A stretch of 38,419 nucleotides of DNA from Henriciella sp. (lineage in GTDB: Bacteria; Pseudomonadota; Alphaproteobacteria; Caulobacterales; Hyphomonadaceae), in NCBI GenBank assembly GCA_012960415.1, contig DUBH01000013.1, forward strand, positions 1-38,419. The letters run 5' to 3'. Under the pieces are notes generated by a model that was not told the DNA's origin, made no database searches, and saw only the letters and a list, made by a program, of their open reading frames with translations. Of this stretch, positions 1 to 8,145 are shown one piece after another. Within the stretch, counting starts at the first letter, position 1; each line of letters opens with the position of its first letter. The position numbers and the translations under genes are program-made.

Positions 1-706
1 TTTCGAGCGTGGTGTTGAGATGAGTGGCGAGCCGGTCGAACTCATCTCCCGAGCCCTGCACGGGTGCGCGGACATAGAGGTTGCCTGCGACGACCGCCTC
101 CGTGGTGCGGGTCAGCTGTTCGGCGCGGCGGGCGGCATAGCGGGAGATAAAAATGCCGCCAATCAGTGCGAGAAGCACACCGATGGGTGCGGCAGTTGTC
201 ACAGCCTGCGTGATCCGGCGAACAATGCGGCCACGTTCGCCGGTTTCGATCGCGACCAGAAGGACATTGCCATTTGGAAGGCGGACAATGCGGCCTTCGG
301 CTTCAGTAAGGCCCGGTTCTGCCCCCGGGCGTGGGATTTCGATTGTCAGGCTGACATTGCTTACGTCGCCCACAGTGGCAGGCGGTGTTACAGGCAAGTT
401 CGGAAAGTCGCCGATGAGGCGTTCGCCGTCAGGGGTTTCCAGCTGGTAGCGAAACGGCGCGCCTGGCACGAGTGCGCGCTCGATCAGCGACTGCTCAAGC
501 CGTTCCATACCGCCGGTATAATAGGCAAGCTCCAGCGCGCCCATTTCAGCTTCAAGGCGTTGGTCGGCCTCTGCACGCAGAGAGCCGACCGTTGCCTGGA
601 AAAGGTAAGAAAGAAGAAGAAAGGAAAAGAGGCCGAACAGGACCGAGTAGACCAGCGCAAGCCGGAACGTTGTGGTCCGGACAAATGCGAAACGGCCAGA
701 TTTCAT
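1..706 (-). CDS. Sensor histidine kinase, N-terminal part (C-terminus outside window)
   Basis: This is the N-terminal 235 residues of a membrane sensor kinase. The reading frame is open from an ATG at 704-706 to the window edge, so the kinase core is not visible. It starts with a short basic stretch, followed by a first membrane segment (about residues 15-38, LVYSVLFGLFSFLLLSYLF). A periplasmic sensor region of about 120 residues follows, then a second membrane segment (about 170-187, APIGVLLALIGGIFI) and a HAMP-like linker (about 190-235). The ATG overlaps the stop of the upstream response regulator in an ATGA arrangement, so the two are translationally coupled and very likely cognate partners. 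The degP gene lies upstream in the same direction, which suggests an envelope-stress role (inference). The ligand is not recognisable. Confidence 0.85.
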   Translation of the reverse strand, partial: MKSGRFAFVRTTTFRLALVYSVLFGLFSFLLLSYLFQATVGSLRAEADQRLEAEMGALELAYYTGGMERLEQSLIERALVPGAPFRYQLETPDGERLIGDFPNLPVTPPATVGDVSNVSLTIEIPRPGAEPGLTEAEGRIVRLPNGNVLLVAIETGERGRIVRRITQAVTTAAPIGVLLALIGGIFISRYAARRAEQLTRTTEAVVAGNLYVRAPVQGSGDEFDRLATHLNTTLE

Positions 707-1377
707 CCTTGCAGGCAGTAACCTGCGCCGCGAACAGTCTGCAAGAGCTGCTCGTCGAAATCCTTATCGATCTTGGCGCGCAGGCGCGAGACGTGGACGT
801 CGATCACGTTGGTCTGGGGGTCAAAGTGATAGTCCCAGACCTTTTCAAGAAGCATGGTGCGGGTCACGACCTGTCCGGCATGACGCATCAGGAATTCAAG
901 AAGGCGGAATTCACGCGGCTGCAGATCGATCTTCTGACCTTCCCGCCAGACCTTGCGGGCCAGCAGGTCCATTTCAAGGTCAGCAACCTTGAGCTTGGTG
1001 ACAGGCGGATCGCCCGTCGTCTGACGACGGCCGAGCGCTTCGACGCGAGCGGCAAGCTCCTGCGGCGCGAAAGGCTTGGCAAGATAGTCATCGGCACCCG
1101 CTTTCAGGCCCTCGACGCGGTTGTCGACATCCGAAAGGGCGGAGAGGAAGAGGGCCGGCGTCTGCCCGCCCCCGTTCCGGTATTCCTCGACGAGCTTGAG
1201 CCCGTCCTTCTCAGGAAGCATCCGGTCCACGACCAGCGCATCAAACTCGCCCTCGCGAGCCTGGATGAGTCCGTCTGCGCCATTCTCAGCGACGGAGACC
1301 TCATGACCAGCCTCTGAGAGGACCTGATTGATGAACTTCGCATGCTCGCGATCATCTTCGATGACTAGAACCCGCAT
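703..1377 (-). CDS. OmpR/PhoB-family response regulator
   Basis: This 224-residue two-domain regulator has a receiver domain (about 1-115) with the acidic pair at residues 8-9, phospho-acceptor Asp51 (DALVVDRMLP) and conserved Lys101 (LAKPF). A winged-helix DNA-binding domain follows (about 125-222), with the typical ending RGAGYCLQG. It belongs to the OmpR/PhoB class, which binds direct repeats as a dimer after phosphorylation. Its stop overlaps the ATG of the downstream sensor kinase by 4 bp. Only 23 bp separate it from the degP stop, so degP, regulator and kinase probably form one operon. The regulon cannot be read from the sequence; autoregulation of degP is a reasonable guess. Confidence 0.93.
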   Translation of the reverse strand: MRVLVIEDDREHAKFINQVLSEAGHEVSVAENGADGLIQAREGEFDALVVDRMLPEKDGLKLVEEYRNGGGQTPALFLSALSDVDNRVEGLKAGADDYLAKPFAPQELAARVEALGRRQTTGDPPVTKLKVADLEMDLLARKVWREGQKIDLQPREFRLLEFLMRHAGQVVTRTMLLEKVWDYHFDPQTNVIDVHVSRLRAKIDKDFDEQLLQTVRGAGYCLQG

Positions 1378-1400
1378 GAACCGGATCTCCTATCTGGGCG

Positions 1401-2945
1401 TCAGTCCGACGCTGCCTCGCTAATGTCGGCAGTAACGAACAGTGTCCGCTGACCGTTCCGCACAGCGAGGAGCAGCTTGTCGCGGCCCTTCGCTTTCATG
1501 TCAGCGATCGCATTTTCAAGATCCGCGACAGAGCTCAGCGGAGCGCCTGCTGCGCTGAGGATCGCCATACCGGCACGAAGGTCGTACTCGGCAAGCGGGC
1601 TGTCGCTATCGACACCCGAGATCATCAGGCCAGCCTCATTTGAGCCCAGACCGAGCGTGCGACGGTCGGTGTCCGTGAAGGGACGAAGTGCGAGGCCAAG
1701 CGGGCCATCCTTCGCAGAGTCGGCGGAATTCTGCTCGGTCGAGCTGGAAGAGGACGAGGCGATCTCGTTCGGGTTCTCCGGCCGCTCGCCGACCTTCACA
1801 TTGACAGTCCGCTGCTCGCCGCCGCGAAGGACAGTGAACGTATTGTCAGAGCCTGCAAGCAAGCCGCCGACGAGGCGCGTGACAGAGGTTGCGTCCGTCG
1901 TGTTCGTGCCATTGACCGAAAGAATGATGTCGCCGCGCTGCAGACCGCCGGACTGGGCCGGGCTGTCTGGATTGACGTCAGCGATGATTGCACCGCGAGC
2001 CTCTTCAAGACCCTGAGCGTCTGCCATGTCTTCAGTGACGTCCTGAATGGTCACACCAAGCCAACCGCGCGAGACGCGGCCATCCTGGATCAGCGCATTG
2101 GTCACGGTCACGGCCAGCTCAGCCGGAATGGCAAAACCGATGCCGACCGAACCGCCTGTTGGCGAAAAGATTGCGGTGTTTACGCCAACGACGCGGCCCT
2201 GAAGGTCAAAGGTCGGGCCGCCCGAGTTACCGCGGTTGATGGCTGCGTCGATCTGCAGGAAGTCGGTGTAAGGGTTGTTGCCGCCAAGTTCCCGGCCGTC
2301 AGCCGAAAGGATCCCTGCCGTCGCCGTGCCCCCAAGACCAAACGGGTTGCCGAGGGCAACGACCCAGTCGCCGCGGCGAAGCTGCGTGTCGGTCTCGAAC
2401 TCGACGAAGGGGAATGGCCCCTCTTCGGTGACACGGATCACGGCGAGGTCTGTCTGCGTGTCCGTACCGACCAGTTCGGCCGCAAGCTCACGCCCGTCTT
2501 CGAGCACGACTTCGATCTCGGTCGCGTCCTGAACGACGTGATTGTTGGTGACGATGTAGCCTTCTTCGGAGATGAAGAAGCCGGAACCGAGCGAGCGCGC
2601 CTCACGCGTCTGCGGCTCGTTCTCCATTTCCTCTTCACGCTCGCGCATATAGTCGTCGAAGCCAGGAAGGCCGCGGAAGCGTTCGAAGAATTCTTCCATA
2701 TTGCCCATGCCGCCGACTTCGCGTTCGGAAACGACGTTCACGCTGACCACCGCGGGGCTTACCTTCTCGATGAGGTCTGCAAAACTCATCGGCGCCCCAG
2801 CAGGCGGCTCGATCGAAATCGGCTGTCGTGCGTCAGCCTGCTGATAGAGGGCCGGGGCGTAGACCAGAGCACCTGCGCCAGCAGCACCAAAGACAGCGGC
2901 GACGAGGGCCTGTTTCGACATAGAGATCGCTTTCATATTCCTCAC
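1401..2945 (-). CDS. degP: Periplasmic serine endoprotease, DegP/HtrA (Do) family
   Basis: This is a Do-type protease and chaperone of the periplasm. Numbered from the GTG at 2943-2945, a membrane or signal segment spans about residues 13-34. The catalytic triad is His136 (TNNHVV), Asp166 (TDLAVI) and Ser241 (GNSGGP). Two PDZ domains follow, at about 290-380 and 410-510, consistent with DegP/MucD length. The start is uncertain. The GTG has a GGAG only 3 nt away. An ATG three codons downstream (2934-2936) has the same GGAG about 12 nt upstream and would give a cleaner signal peptide. The Gln/Glu-rich loop after residue 80 resembles the LA loop. The gene is the first of an operon with a response regulator and sensor kinase. 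It lies behind the cytochrome c maturation genes, an arrangement known from rhizobia. Confidence 0.95.
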   Translation of the reverse strand: MRNMKAISMSKQALVAAVFGAAGAGALVYAPALYQQADARQPISIEPPAGAPMSFADLIEKVSPAVVSVNVVSEREVGGMGNMEEFFERFRGLPGFDDYMREREEEMENEPQTREARSLGSGFFISEEGYIVTNNHVVQDATEIEVVLEDGRELAAELVGTDTQTDLAVIRVTEEGPFPFVEFETDTQLRRGDWVVALGNPFGLGGTATAGILSADGRELGGNNPYTDFLQIDAAINRGNSGGPTFDLQGRVVGVNTAIFSPTGGSVGIGFAIPAELAVTVTNALIQDGRVSRGWLGVTIQDVTEDMADAQGLEEARGAIIADVNPDSPAQSGGLQRGDIILSVNGTNTTDATSVTRLVGGLLAGSDNTFTVLRGGEQRTVNVKVGERPENPNEIASSSSSSTEQNSADSAKDGPLGLALRPFTDTDRRTLGLGSNEAGLMISGVDSDSPLAEYDLRAGMAILSAAGAPLSSVADLENAIADMKAKGRDKLLLAVRNGQRTLFVTADISEAASD

Positions 2946-3013
2946 ATACTCCTCAGAATTTCTTGACTCGAATATTGTGCCTAATCCTCAGTGTGTACCA
3001 GTCCACAGACTGA

Positions 3014-4285
3014 TTAAACATCGGTTAGACTTGAATTTTTCGGTTTCGCGGAAACCGTATTTGACTGCGACTTCCGTTCAATTGCGCTGCGCACCCTGCT
3101 GCCCGATTCGAGCGTCCTGTGTACGGGGCATCTGTCGGCTATCTCCAGCAGGCGCGCAAGCTGATCATCGTCCACGGCGCCCTCGATCGAAACCGTACGG
3201 GTGAATGTGTCGATCTTGTCGGCCTCAACGCAGTCTGTGCAGTCCTCAGCGTGTTCGCGCTTATGGTCTACGGCGACGCTTATATGGTCCACCGGCCAGC
3301 CTTTGCGGTCTGCATACATGCGAAGGGTGATGGAGGTGCAGCCGCCGAGCGCCGCAGACAGCATCGAGTAAGGATCGGGACCGGTGTCGCTGCCGCCAAG
3401 CTTGCGCGGCTCGTCAATAATCTGGCGAAAACCCCGGGTGATCACTTCGTTCTGATAGGGGCCAACACCCTGGGTTTCGCGGACCAGAACGCCCTCGCCA
3501 CGGAAGTCTTCGCGTCCCTCCACCTCGGGCAAGACATAACGTTCTGCCCAGCCAGCGATGACGCCAGCCGCAAAGTCGGTGTCTTCATCACGGTCAAGGA
3601 AATGGGAGGCATCATCGAGGCTGACAAAGCTCTTGGGATGGCGCGCCTCCATGAAAAGTGCGGTCGCATGGTCGACGCTGACTTCTTCATCGCCCGGCGC
3701 GTGAAGGATCAATATTGGCAGACGAAGTCCGGAAATGGCCTGCCCGACCTGCGCTTCCCGCAAGTCTTCAAGCAGCGCCTTGGTGATGGTAAATGGACGC
3801 CCGCCAAGCTTTACCTCGGCAGATCCATCGGCTTCGGCGCGCTCCCCGCCGTCGCCGAACTGGCTTATAACGTGAGCTGCCTCAGCGGGCTCGGCGATGG
3901 TGACCAGCGCTTTCAGTGTGTCGATGCCCGAAGCGGCTACAATAGACGCCGTGCCACCTAGCGAATGGCCAACCAAGAGGGACACTGGCCGCCCCTGCCC
4001 TGCCATCCACGACGCTGCGGCATGGATATCGGCGACATTGCTGGAGAAATCGGTGTCGGCAAACTCGCCCTCCGACTCCCCTATTCCGGTGAAATCAAAT
4101 CGCAGGACACCAATGCCGTGCTGAGCCAGCGCCCGCGACAGGGCGACTGCTGCGCGTGACTGTTTGGAGCAGGTGAAACAATGAGCGAAGATGGCCCAGC
4201 CGCCAAAACGGCCAATCGGATGTTCGAGACGGCCGGAAATCGTCTGGCCAAGGCTGCCTTCGAAACTCACCCTCTCGCTATACAT
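3014..4285 (-). CDS. Bifunctional alpha/beta-hydrolase and OsmC-family protein
   Basis: This 423-residue protein joins two enzymes. Residues about 1-250 form an alpha/beta-hydrolase with nucleophile Ser108 in GHSLGG, an acid candidate Asp199 (APGDE) and His228 (DASHFL). Residues about 262-400 form an OsmC/Ohr-type domain with the two redox cysteines Cys316 (LGGCTSITLRMYA) and Cys386 (DRCPVHRTLE). OsmC proteins reduce organic hydroperoxides through these cysteines; the substrate of the hydrolase half is unknown. The fusion is a known architecture. The start ATG has a GAGGGAG Shine-Dalgarno 5 nt upstream. The last 20 or so residues extend beyond the usual OsmC end, and their DNA carries a perfect inverted repeat at 3041-3057. 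The gene sits between ccmH and degP, and I see no functional link to haem transfer. Confidence 0.9.
   Translation of the reverse strand: MYSERVSFEGSLGQTISGRLEHPIGRFGGWAIFAHCFTCSKQSRAAVALSRALAQHGIGVLRFDFTGIGESEGEFADTDFSSNVADIHAAASWMAGQGRPVSLLVGHSLGGTASIVAASGIDTLKALVTIAEPAEAAHVISQFGDGGERAEADGSAEVKLGGRPFTITKALLEDLREAQVGQAISGLRLPILILHAPGDEEVSVDHATALFMEARHPKSFVSLDDASHFLDRDEDTDFAAGVIAGWAERYVLPEVEGREDFRGEGVLVRETQGVGPYQNEVITRGFRQIIDEPRKLGGSDTGPDPYSMLSAALGGCTSITLRMYADRKGWPVDHISVAVDHKREHAEDCTDCVEADKIDTFTRTVSIEGAVDDDQLARLLEIADRCPVHRTLESGSRVRSAIERKSQSNTVSAKPKNSSLTDV
3041..3057. repeat. Perfect 7-bp inverted repeat in the 3' end of the hydrolase-OsmC gene
   Basis: CGGTTTC (3041-3047) and GAAACCG (3051-3057) form a perfect 7-bp stem with a 3-nt loop. 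It lies inside the last codons of the hydrolase-OsmC gene, about 100 bp before degP begins. No T-tract follows on the minus strand, so it is not a textbook terminator. It may be a 3' RNA-stabilising structure or chance. Confidence 0.4.
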
Positions 4286-4365
4286 ACCGTCTCCCTCAAC
4301 ACCTTTGCGCCTTTAACGGAGATAGGCGCGCGAGGGAAAAGTTGCCAGCCGTCAGACCGAATGCC

Positions 4366-4773
4366 TCAATTGCTGTCTTCTGGGGCGACGGCCTCGACGC
4401 GCCCGGATGTCCGGCGGTTGCGGCTGATCACGAAGGCGAGCACACCGCCCGCGAGCAGGAAAATGAATGGCGCCCCCCAGAGCAGGAAGCCGCCTATCCC
4501 GCGTGATGGCGGGCGGAAGAGCACAAAATCGCCATAGCGCTCTGCGAACCAGGTGCGGATTTCCTGATCGGTCTGACCTTCCGCGACCATGGCCCTGACC
4601 CGCTCTCGCATATCGGCGGCGATGTCCGAACCGGAATTGGAAATCGGCTCATTCTCACAGGCAACGCAGCGGATCTCTCGCATCAAATCCTGTGCGCGCG
4701 CCTCTTCCTGTGGGTCCGCAAGCGGGCCTTCAGCGGCAAAGAGAACGATCAGGGATGCGAGGATAGCTTTCAT
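4366..4773 (-). CDS. ccmH: Cytochrome c maturation protein CcmH (CycL)
   Basis: CcmH is a membrane-anchored thiol reductase that keeps the CXXCH haem-binding site of apocytochrome c reduced for the CcmF/H haem ligase. The 135-residue protein has an N-terminal signal or anchor (residues 1-19), the periplasmic three-helix domain with redox motif Cys36-Val-Ala-Cys39, and a C-terminal membrane helix (about 97-118). The motif reads RCVACENEPISNS where many homologues have RCxxCQNQSI, a mild deviation. The sequence EGQTDQEIRTWFAERYGDFV is typical of the family. The start overlaps the ccmF stop by 4 bp. No ccmG lies between ccmF and ccmH, as is normal for the alphaproteobacterial cycHJKL layout; ccmABCDG must be elsewhere. 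Confidence 0.94.
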   Translation of the reverse strand: MKAILASLIVLFAAEGPLADPQEEARAQDLMREIRCVACENEPISNSGSDIAADMRERVRAMVAEGQTDQEIRTWFAERYGDFVLFRPPSRGIGGFLLWGAPFIFLLAGGVLAFVISRNRRTSGRVEAVAPEDSN

Positions 4774-6674
4774 CCGTCAGCCTCTTTCACTCGTGTCTTG
4801 CGCCCGAACATGCTGAGAAAGGCGCCGAGACCGATCAGGATCGTCCCCAGATAGATGAGATCAATGAACGGGTTGAGGAAGACCTCAAACGTCCAGCGCG
4901 TCTCGCCCTGCGTATTCCTGCGGCCATCGCCGAGCGCGACATAGAGATCGGCAAGACCTGTCTTGTGGATTGCGGTCTCTGTCGTTGGCATCTGCGCGGC
5001 TGGATAGAAGCGCTTGTGGGGTTGCAGCTCTGTGACTGTGCCGCCGCGCCGGGCCGTAAGTGTTGCACGTTCGGCGTACCAGTTCGGTCCTTCGATACTT
5101 TCCACATCGTCGAGCGTCAGCTGCCAGCCTGCCACATTGGTTGCCTGGCCTTCCTGTAGCGCGATCGTCGTATGCGCGCGGCCCGATGTTTCCAGCACGG
5201 CGCCCATGACGAAGAAACCAAGGCCTGCATGTGCAAGGGTCATCCCCCAGACGCGGGCTGGCATCTTGCCAAGGCGCTGTACCGTCTTGGCGCGCCGCCA
5301 GATTTCGATCGCAGCGCCCGCGATCAGCCAGACCGCAATGGCAAGACCGATACCTGCGAGAAGTGGAATATCGAACGGGCCAATCCCTGCGAGCCAGAAG
5401 ACTGCGACTATGCCAGCAAAGGCCGCCGCCCATTTCCAGAGCGAGGACAGGTCCGCCTTGCCCCAACTCCAGGCCTGCACGATCGGCAAGGCAATGAGTG
5501 CAAGCGACATGATCGGGGTGAAGGTCAGATTGAAGTAAGGCTCACCGACGGACATGGTCTCACCTGCGGCCTCGGCGATGAGCGGGAAGAGCGTGCCGAG
5601 CAGGACGGTCGCCGTCGCGACGATCAGGACGAGGTTGTTCCCCATGAGCGCGCCTTCCCGACTGCCGGTCGTCCAGTCAGGGCCTGCCACGAGCTTACCG
5701 GCGCGTAGCGCAAACAGAAGAAGCGCGGCGCCACCAAATACAAGAAGACCTGCGAGCAGCAGAGAGCCACGCAAGGGATCGACGGCAAAAGCGTGCACCG
5801 ACGTCAGCACGCCCGAGCGCACGAGAAAGGCGCCGAGCATGGAAAAGCAGAAGGCCAGCACGGCGAGGAGCGCCGTCCAGACACCGAAGCTTCCGCGTTT
5901 CTCGGTGACGATCACTGAATGGAGCAAGGCCGCGCCGATCAGCCACGGCATGAGACTCGCATTCTCAACCGGGTCCCAGAACCACCAGCCGCCCCAGCCA
6001 AGCTCATAATAGGCCCAGTAGCTGCCAAGCGCGATGCCAAGGGTCAGGGGCATGAAGGCAGCAAGCGCCCAGAGGCGCGCGGTGCGGGCCCAGACCCGGT
6101 CAATCCGGCCTTCGATGAGGCCAGCCGCCGCCAGCGCGAAGACGAAGGAATAGCCGACATAGCCAAGATACAGCATGGGCGGGTGGGCCGCGAGCGCAGG
6201 GTCCTGCAGAAGCGGGTTGAGCCCTGCTCCCTGAAGAGGGGCCGGGTCGAGACGGGTGAAGGGCGAAGACGCGAGCAGGAGGTAGAGGAGCGCGCCAGCG
6301 TTCAGCAGGCCTTGCACGCCAAGCGCACGCGCCTCGAATACCGGCCGTCCGGTCGACATGACTTTAGCCGCCACCGCGCCAAAACCGATCCCGACGAGGC
6401 ACCAGAGCGCCATGGAGCCTTCGTGGTTCCCCCACGTACCCGCAATCTTGTAGACGAAGGGTTTCAGGGTGTGGGAGTTTGCCGCAACAAGCTGGACTGA
6501 GAAATCGGACGTTGCGAAAGCGACCACCAGTGTCGCGAAAGCAATGGTCATTGCCCCAAATGCGACGATCGCAGAAAGACCCGCCGCGCGGCGCTGTCCC
6601 ATCAGCCCCTGCCCAGCCTGAAAGAAGCTCAGGATCAACGCAAGGAACGCCGCAAAGTGGCCTGCTTCAATCAT
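4770..6674 (-). CDS. ccmF: Haem lyase subunit CcmF (CycK)
   Basis: CcmF is the polytopic inner-membrane protein that receives haem from CcmE and, with CcmH and CcmI, attaches it to apocytochrome c on the periplasmic side. The 634-residue product has many hydrophobic helices over its whole length. The tryptophan-rich WWD signature is at residues 227-238 (WGGWWFWDPVEN). Conserved histidines include those in the WGNHEGSM motif (about 81-88) and LAAHPPMLYLGYVG (about 161-174). The length is typical of the family (about 640-660). It overlaps ccmE upstream and ccmH downstream by 4 bp each, so ccmE, ccmF and ccmH are one translationally coupled operon. Confidence 0.96.
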   Translation of the reverse strand: MIEAGHFAAFLALILSFFQAGQGLMGQRRAAGLSAIVAFGAMTIAFATLVVAFATSDFSVQLVAANSHTLKPFVYKIAGTWGNHEGSMALWCLVGIGFGAVAAKVMSTGRPVFEARALGVQGLLNAGALLYLLLASSPFTRLDPAPLQGAGLNPLLQDPALAAHPPMLYLGYVGYSFVFALAAAGLIEGRIDRVWARTARLWALAAFMPLTLGIALGSYWAYYELGWGGWWFWDPVENASLMPWLIGAALLHSVIVTEKRGSFGVWTALLAVLAFCFSMLGAFLVRSGVLTSVHAFAVDPLRGSLLLAGLLVFGGAALLLFALRAGKLVAGPDWTTGSREGALMGNNLVLIVATATVLLGTLFPLIAEAAGETMSVGEPYFNLTFTPIMSLALIALPIVQAWSWGKADLSSLWKWAAAFAGIVAVFWLAGIGPFDIPLLAGIGLAIAVWLIAGAAIEIWRRAKTVQRLGKMPARVWGMTLAHAGLGFFVMGAVLETSGRAHTTIALQEGQATNVAGWQLTLDDVESIEGPNWYAERATLTARRGGTVTELQPHKRFYPAAQMPTTETAIHKTGLADLYVALGDGRRNTQGETRWTFEVFLNPFIDLIYLGTILIGLGAFLSMFGRKTRVKEADG

Positions 6675-7096
6675 GAAGTGGCCTGGCGAGCGTTCTTCAG
6701 TTCGCGCGGCTGATAGTTTTCATCATGCTTGGCGAGGATGTTCTCCGCGGTGAACGCGCCCGTCTCGTCGAAGCGTCCTGTGGCGACCACGCCCTCGCCT
6801 TCGCGGAAGAGGTCCGGGACGACACCGGTATAGCTGACGGCAAGCGTCTCGCCCGACCCATCCTCGATCAGAAAGGTCATGTCGGCGCCGTCGCCATATT
6901 CGATCGAATCAATCTGGACCCAGCCGCCGATCCGCACGCGCTTGCCAGCATCAGGTTGTCCCTGCTCGGCCAGCAATTGCGGCGTATAGAAGAGGTCGGC
7001 GTGCTGCCTCAGCGCCACAGCTGACAGCGCGACGGCGCTTACCAGAAGCACGCCGGCGATGGTCACGCCCCAAAGTCGTTTTGATCTCGCTCTCAT
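6671..7096 (-). CDS. ccmE: Cytochrome c maturation haem chaperone CcmE (CycJ)
   Basis: CcmE binds haem covalently in the periplasm and delivers it to CcmF. The 141-residue protein has a short cytoplasmic N-terminus, one membrane anchor (about residues 9-30) and a beta-barrel (OB-fold) domain. The haem-binding motif is LAKHDENY, with His124 and Tyr128. The C-terminal tail is short. It is the first gene of the ccmE-ccmF-ccmH unit; its stop overlaps the ccmF start by 4 bp. The promoter must lie in the 110 bp between this gene and the divergent NTF2-like gene, where I see no convincing consensus. Confidence 0.95.
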   Translation of the reverse strand: MRARSKRLWGVTIAGVLLVSAVALSAVALRQHADLFYTPQLLAEQGQPDAGKRVRIGGWVQIDSIEYGDGADMTFLIEDGSGETLAVSYTGVVPDLFREGEGVVATGRFDETGAFTAENILAKHDENYQPRELKNARQATS

Positions 7097-7206
7097 AATG
7101 AGCGCGTTTTAGTCGATACTGCAGGGTTTGACACTGCGACCGAAACATCCAGACTGCTCGCGGGTTATCGCAAGCCTTGTAGAGTTTAAGCCCTGAGAGG
7201 TTCGAC

Positions 7207-7551
7207 ATGCCGCAATTCCCTCATCTCTGGGACATCGAGAAGCAGCTCTGGACCGGTCCCGCCGACGACTATGACAAGCTGATGGCGGAAAACTGCGTCA
7301 TGGTTTTTCCCCTGCCCGCTGGCATTCTCTCACGCGATGCGATTATCGAAACGGTGAAGATGGCGCCACGTTGGGATGATGTTGAGCTCGACCATGTCAG
7401 CGAAATCCAGTCCAGCGAATCGACCGTGACACTCGCCTATGTCGGGCGCGGCCTCAAAGGCAGCGACACGTACGAAGCCTATTGCAGCTCTACCTATGTC
7501 TGTACGGATGGCGACTGGCGCATCGTTCAGCACCAGCAGACGCCGGCCTGA
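7207..7551 (+). CDS. Small NTF2-like/SnoaL-fold protein (DUF4440 type)
   Basis: This 114-residue soluble protein has the NTF2-like pattern: an N-terminal helix (LWDIEKQLWTGPADDYDKLM), a short hydrophobic strand, a central acidic segment and a C-terminal strand with the DUF4440-type ending DGDWRIVQHQQTP. Such proteins serve as small-molecule enzymes or ligand-binding modules, and no catalytic residues can be assigned here. A GAGG element lies 6 nt before the ATG. It is the only plus-strand gene in the first 23 kb and separates ccmI from ccmE, which are neighbours in rhizobial genomes. Its TGA abuts the reverse-complement stop of ccmI, forming TGATCA. Confidence 0.8.
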   Translation: MPQFPHLWDIEKQLWTGPADDYDKLMAENCVMVFPLPAGILSRDAIIETVKMAPRWDDVELDHVSEIQSSESTVTLAYVGRGLKGSDTYEAYCSSTYVCTDGDWRIVQHQQTPA

Positions 7552-8145
7552 TCAGTCTTCTGTTTCGCGCGCTTCGCGTGCCGCGTCCGCTTCAGCGCGC
7601 ATGGCATTCAGCATGGCGCGGCGAGGGTCGTCCTCCGGCAGGTCTGCGAAGACACGCTCCCAATGGGCCTGCGCCGCGTCGAGGTCGCCTGCCTGATAGG
7701 CTGGCATGGCGGCGAGAATCCCTGCGCGCGTCTGCGAATTGTCGAGCCGCCATGCACGGTCGTAAAGGCGCGCGGCAGGCTCTGTGATCATGCCGCCATC
7801 GCGGGTCACAACAGCGTCAGCAAGGCCGATCAGCGCCGGAATATGATCCGGGTCGCGCCGGAGCGCAGACTGGAAGGCGCGCAAGGCGTCATCCGTCCGA
7901 CCCTGTGCGCGCAGCAGCACGCCGATATAGTATTGGGGCTCGGCCTCATCCGGGCGCTCGCGCGCTGTGCGCTGCAGGCGTGCCAGCATCTCACCGGGCG
8001 ACAGATCTTCAGCGGGCCGTGACGCAATCTCAGCCTCGCGGTCTGCATAGGGCTGGTCTGGCAGCAGTGGCTGGCCCTTCAGCAAGTAGGCACCGCCAGC
8101 GAGCAGTGCCGCTGCACCCATCCATAAGAGCGTCGCGTGTTTCAT
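7552..8145 (-). CDS. ccmI: CcmI/CycH-type TPR protein of cytochrome c maturation (short form)
   Basis: CcmI chaperones apocytochrome c to the haem ligase by binding its C-terminus through TPR repeats. The 197-residue product has one N-terminal membrane segment (about residues 5-24). After a linker there are TPR units: about 69-103 (AEPQYYIGVLLRAQGRTDDALRAF and following), about 104-140 and about 141-175. Classical CcmI has two membrane helices, a leucine-zipper loop and about 350-400 residues, so the N-terminal module is reduced here. The ATG overlaps the stop of the upstream sensor kinase (TGA/ATG, 8142-8145), so ccmI is translationally coupled to the two-component genes. The family call rests on the TPR pattern plus the ccm context. 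Confidence 0.78.
   Translation of the reverse strand: MKHATLLWMGAAALLAGGAYLLKGQPLLPDQPYADREAEIASRPAEDLSPGEMLARLQRTARERPDEAEPQYYIGVLLRAQGRTDDALRAFQSALRRDPDHIPALIGLADAVVTRDGGMITEPAARLYDRAWRLDNSQTRAGILAAMPAYQAGDLDAAQAHWERVFADLPEDDPRRAMLNAMRAEADAAREARETED

Noticed and set aside
472-1317. A 281-codon plus-strand frame opposite the first response regulator
   Set aside because: The regulator on the minus strand has all receiver and DNA-binding landmarks; the opposite frame has none.
2950-2991. Seven-base direct repeat TCCTCAG (2950-2956 and 2985-2991) upstream of degP as an operator
   Set aside because: One copy is the ribosome binding region itself and the 35-bp spacing does not match a helical-turn rule for the OmpR class; likely chance.
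4307-4329. Inverted repeat GCGCCT/AGGCGC between the hydrolase-OsmC gene and ccmH, considered as a terminator for ccmEFH
   Set aside because: Only 6 bp of stem, an 11-nt loop and no T-tract on either strand.
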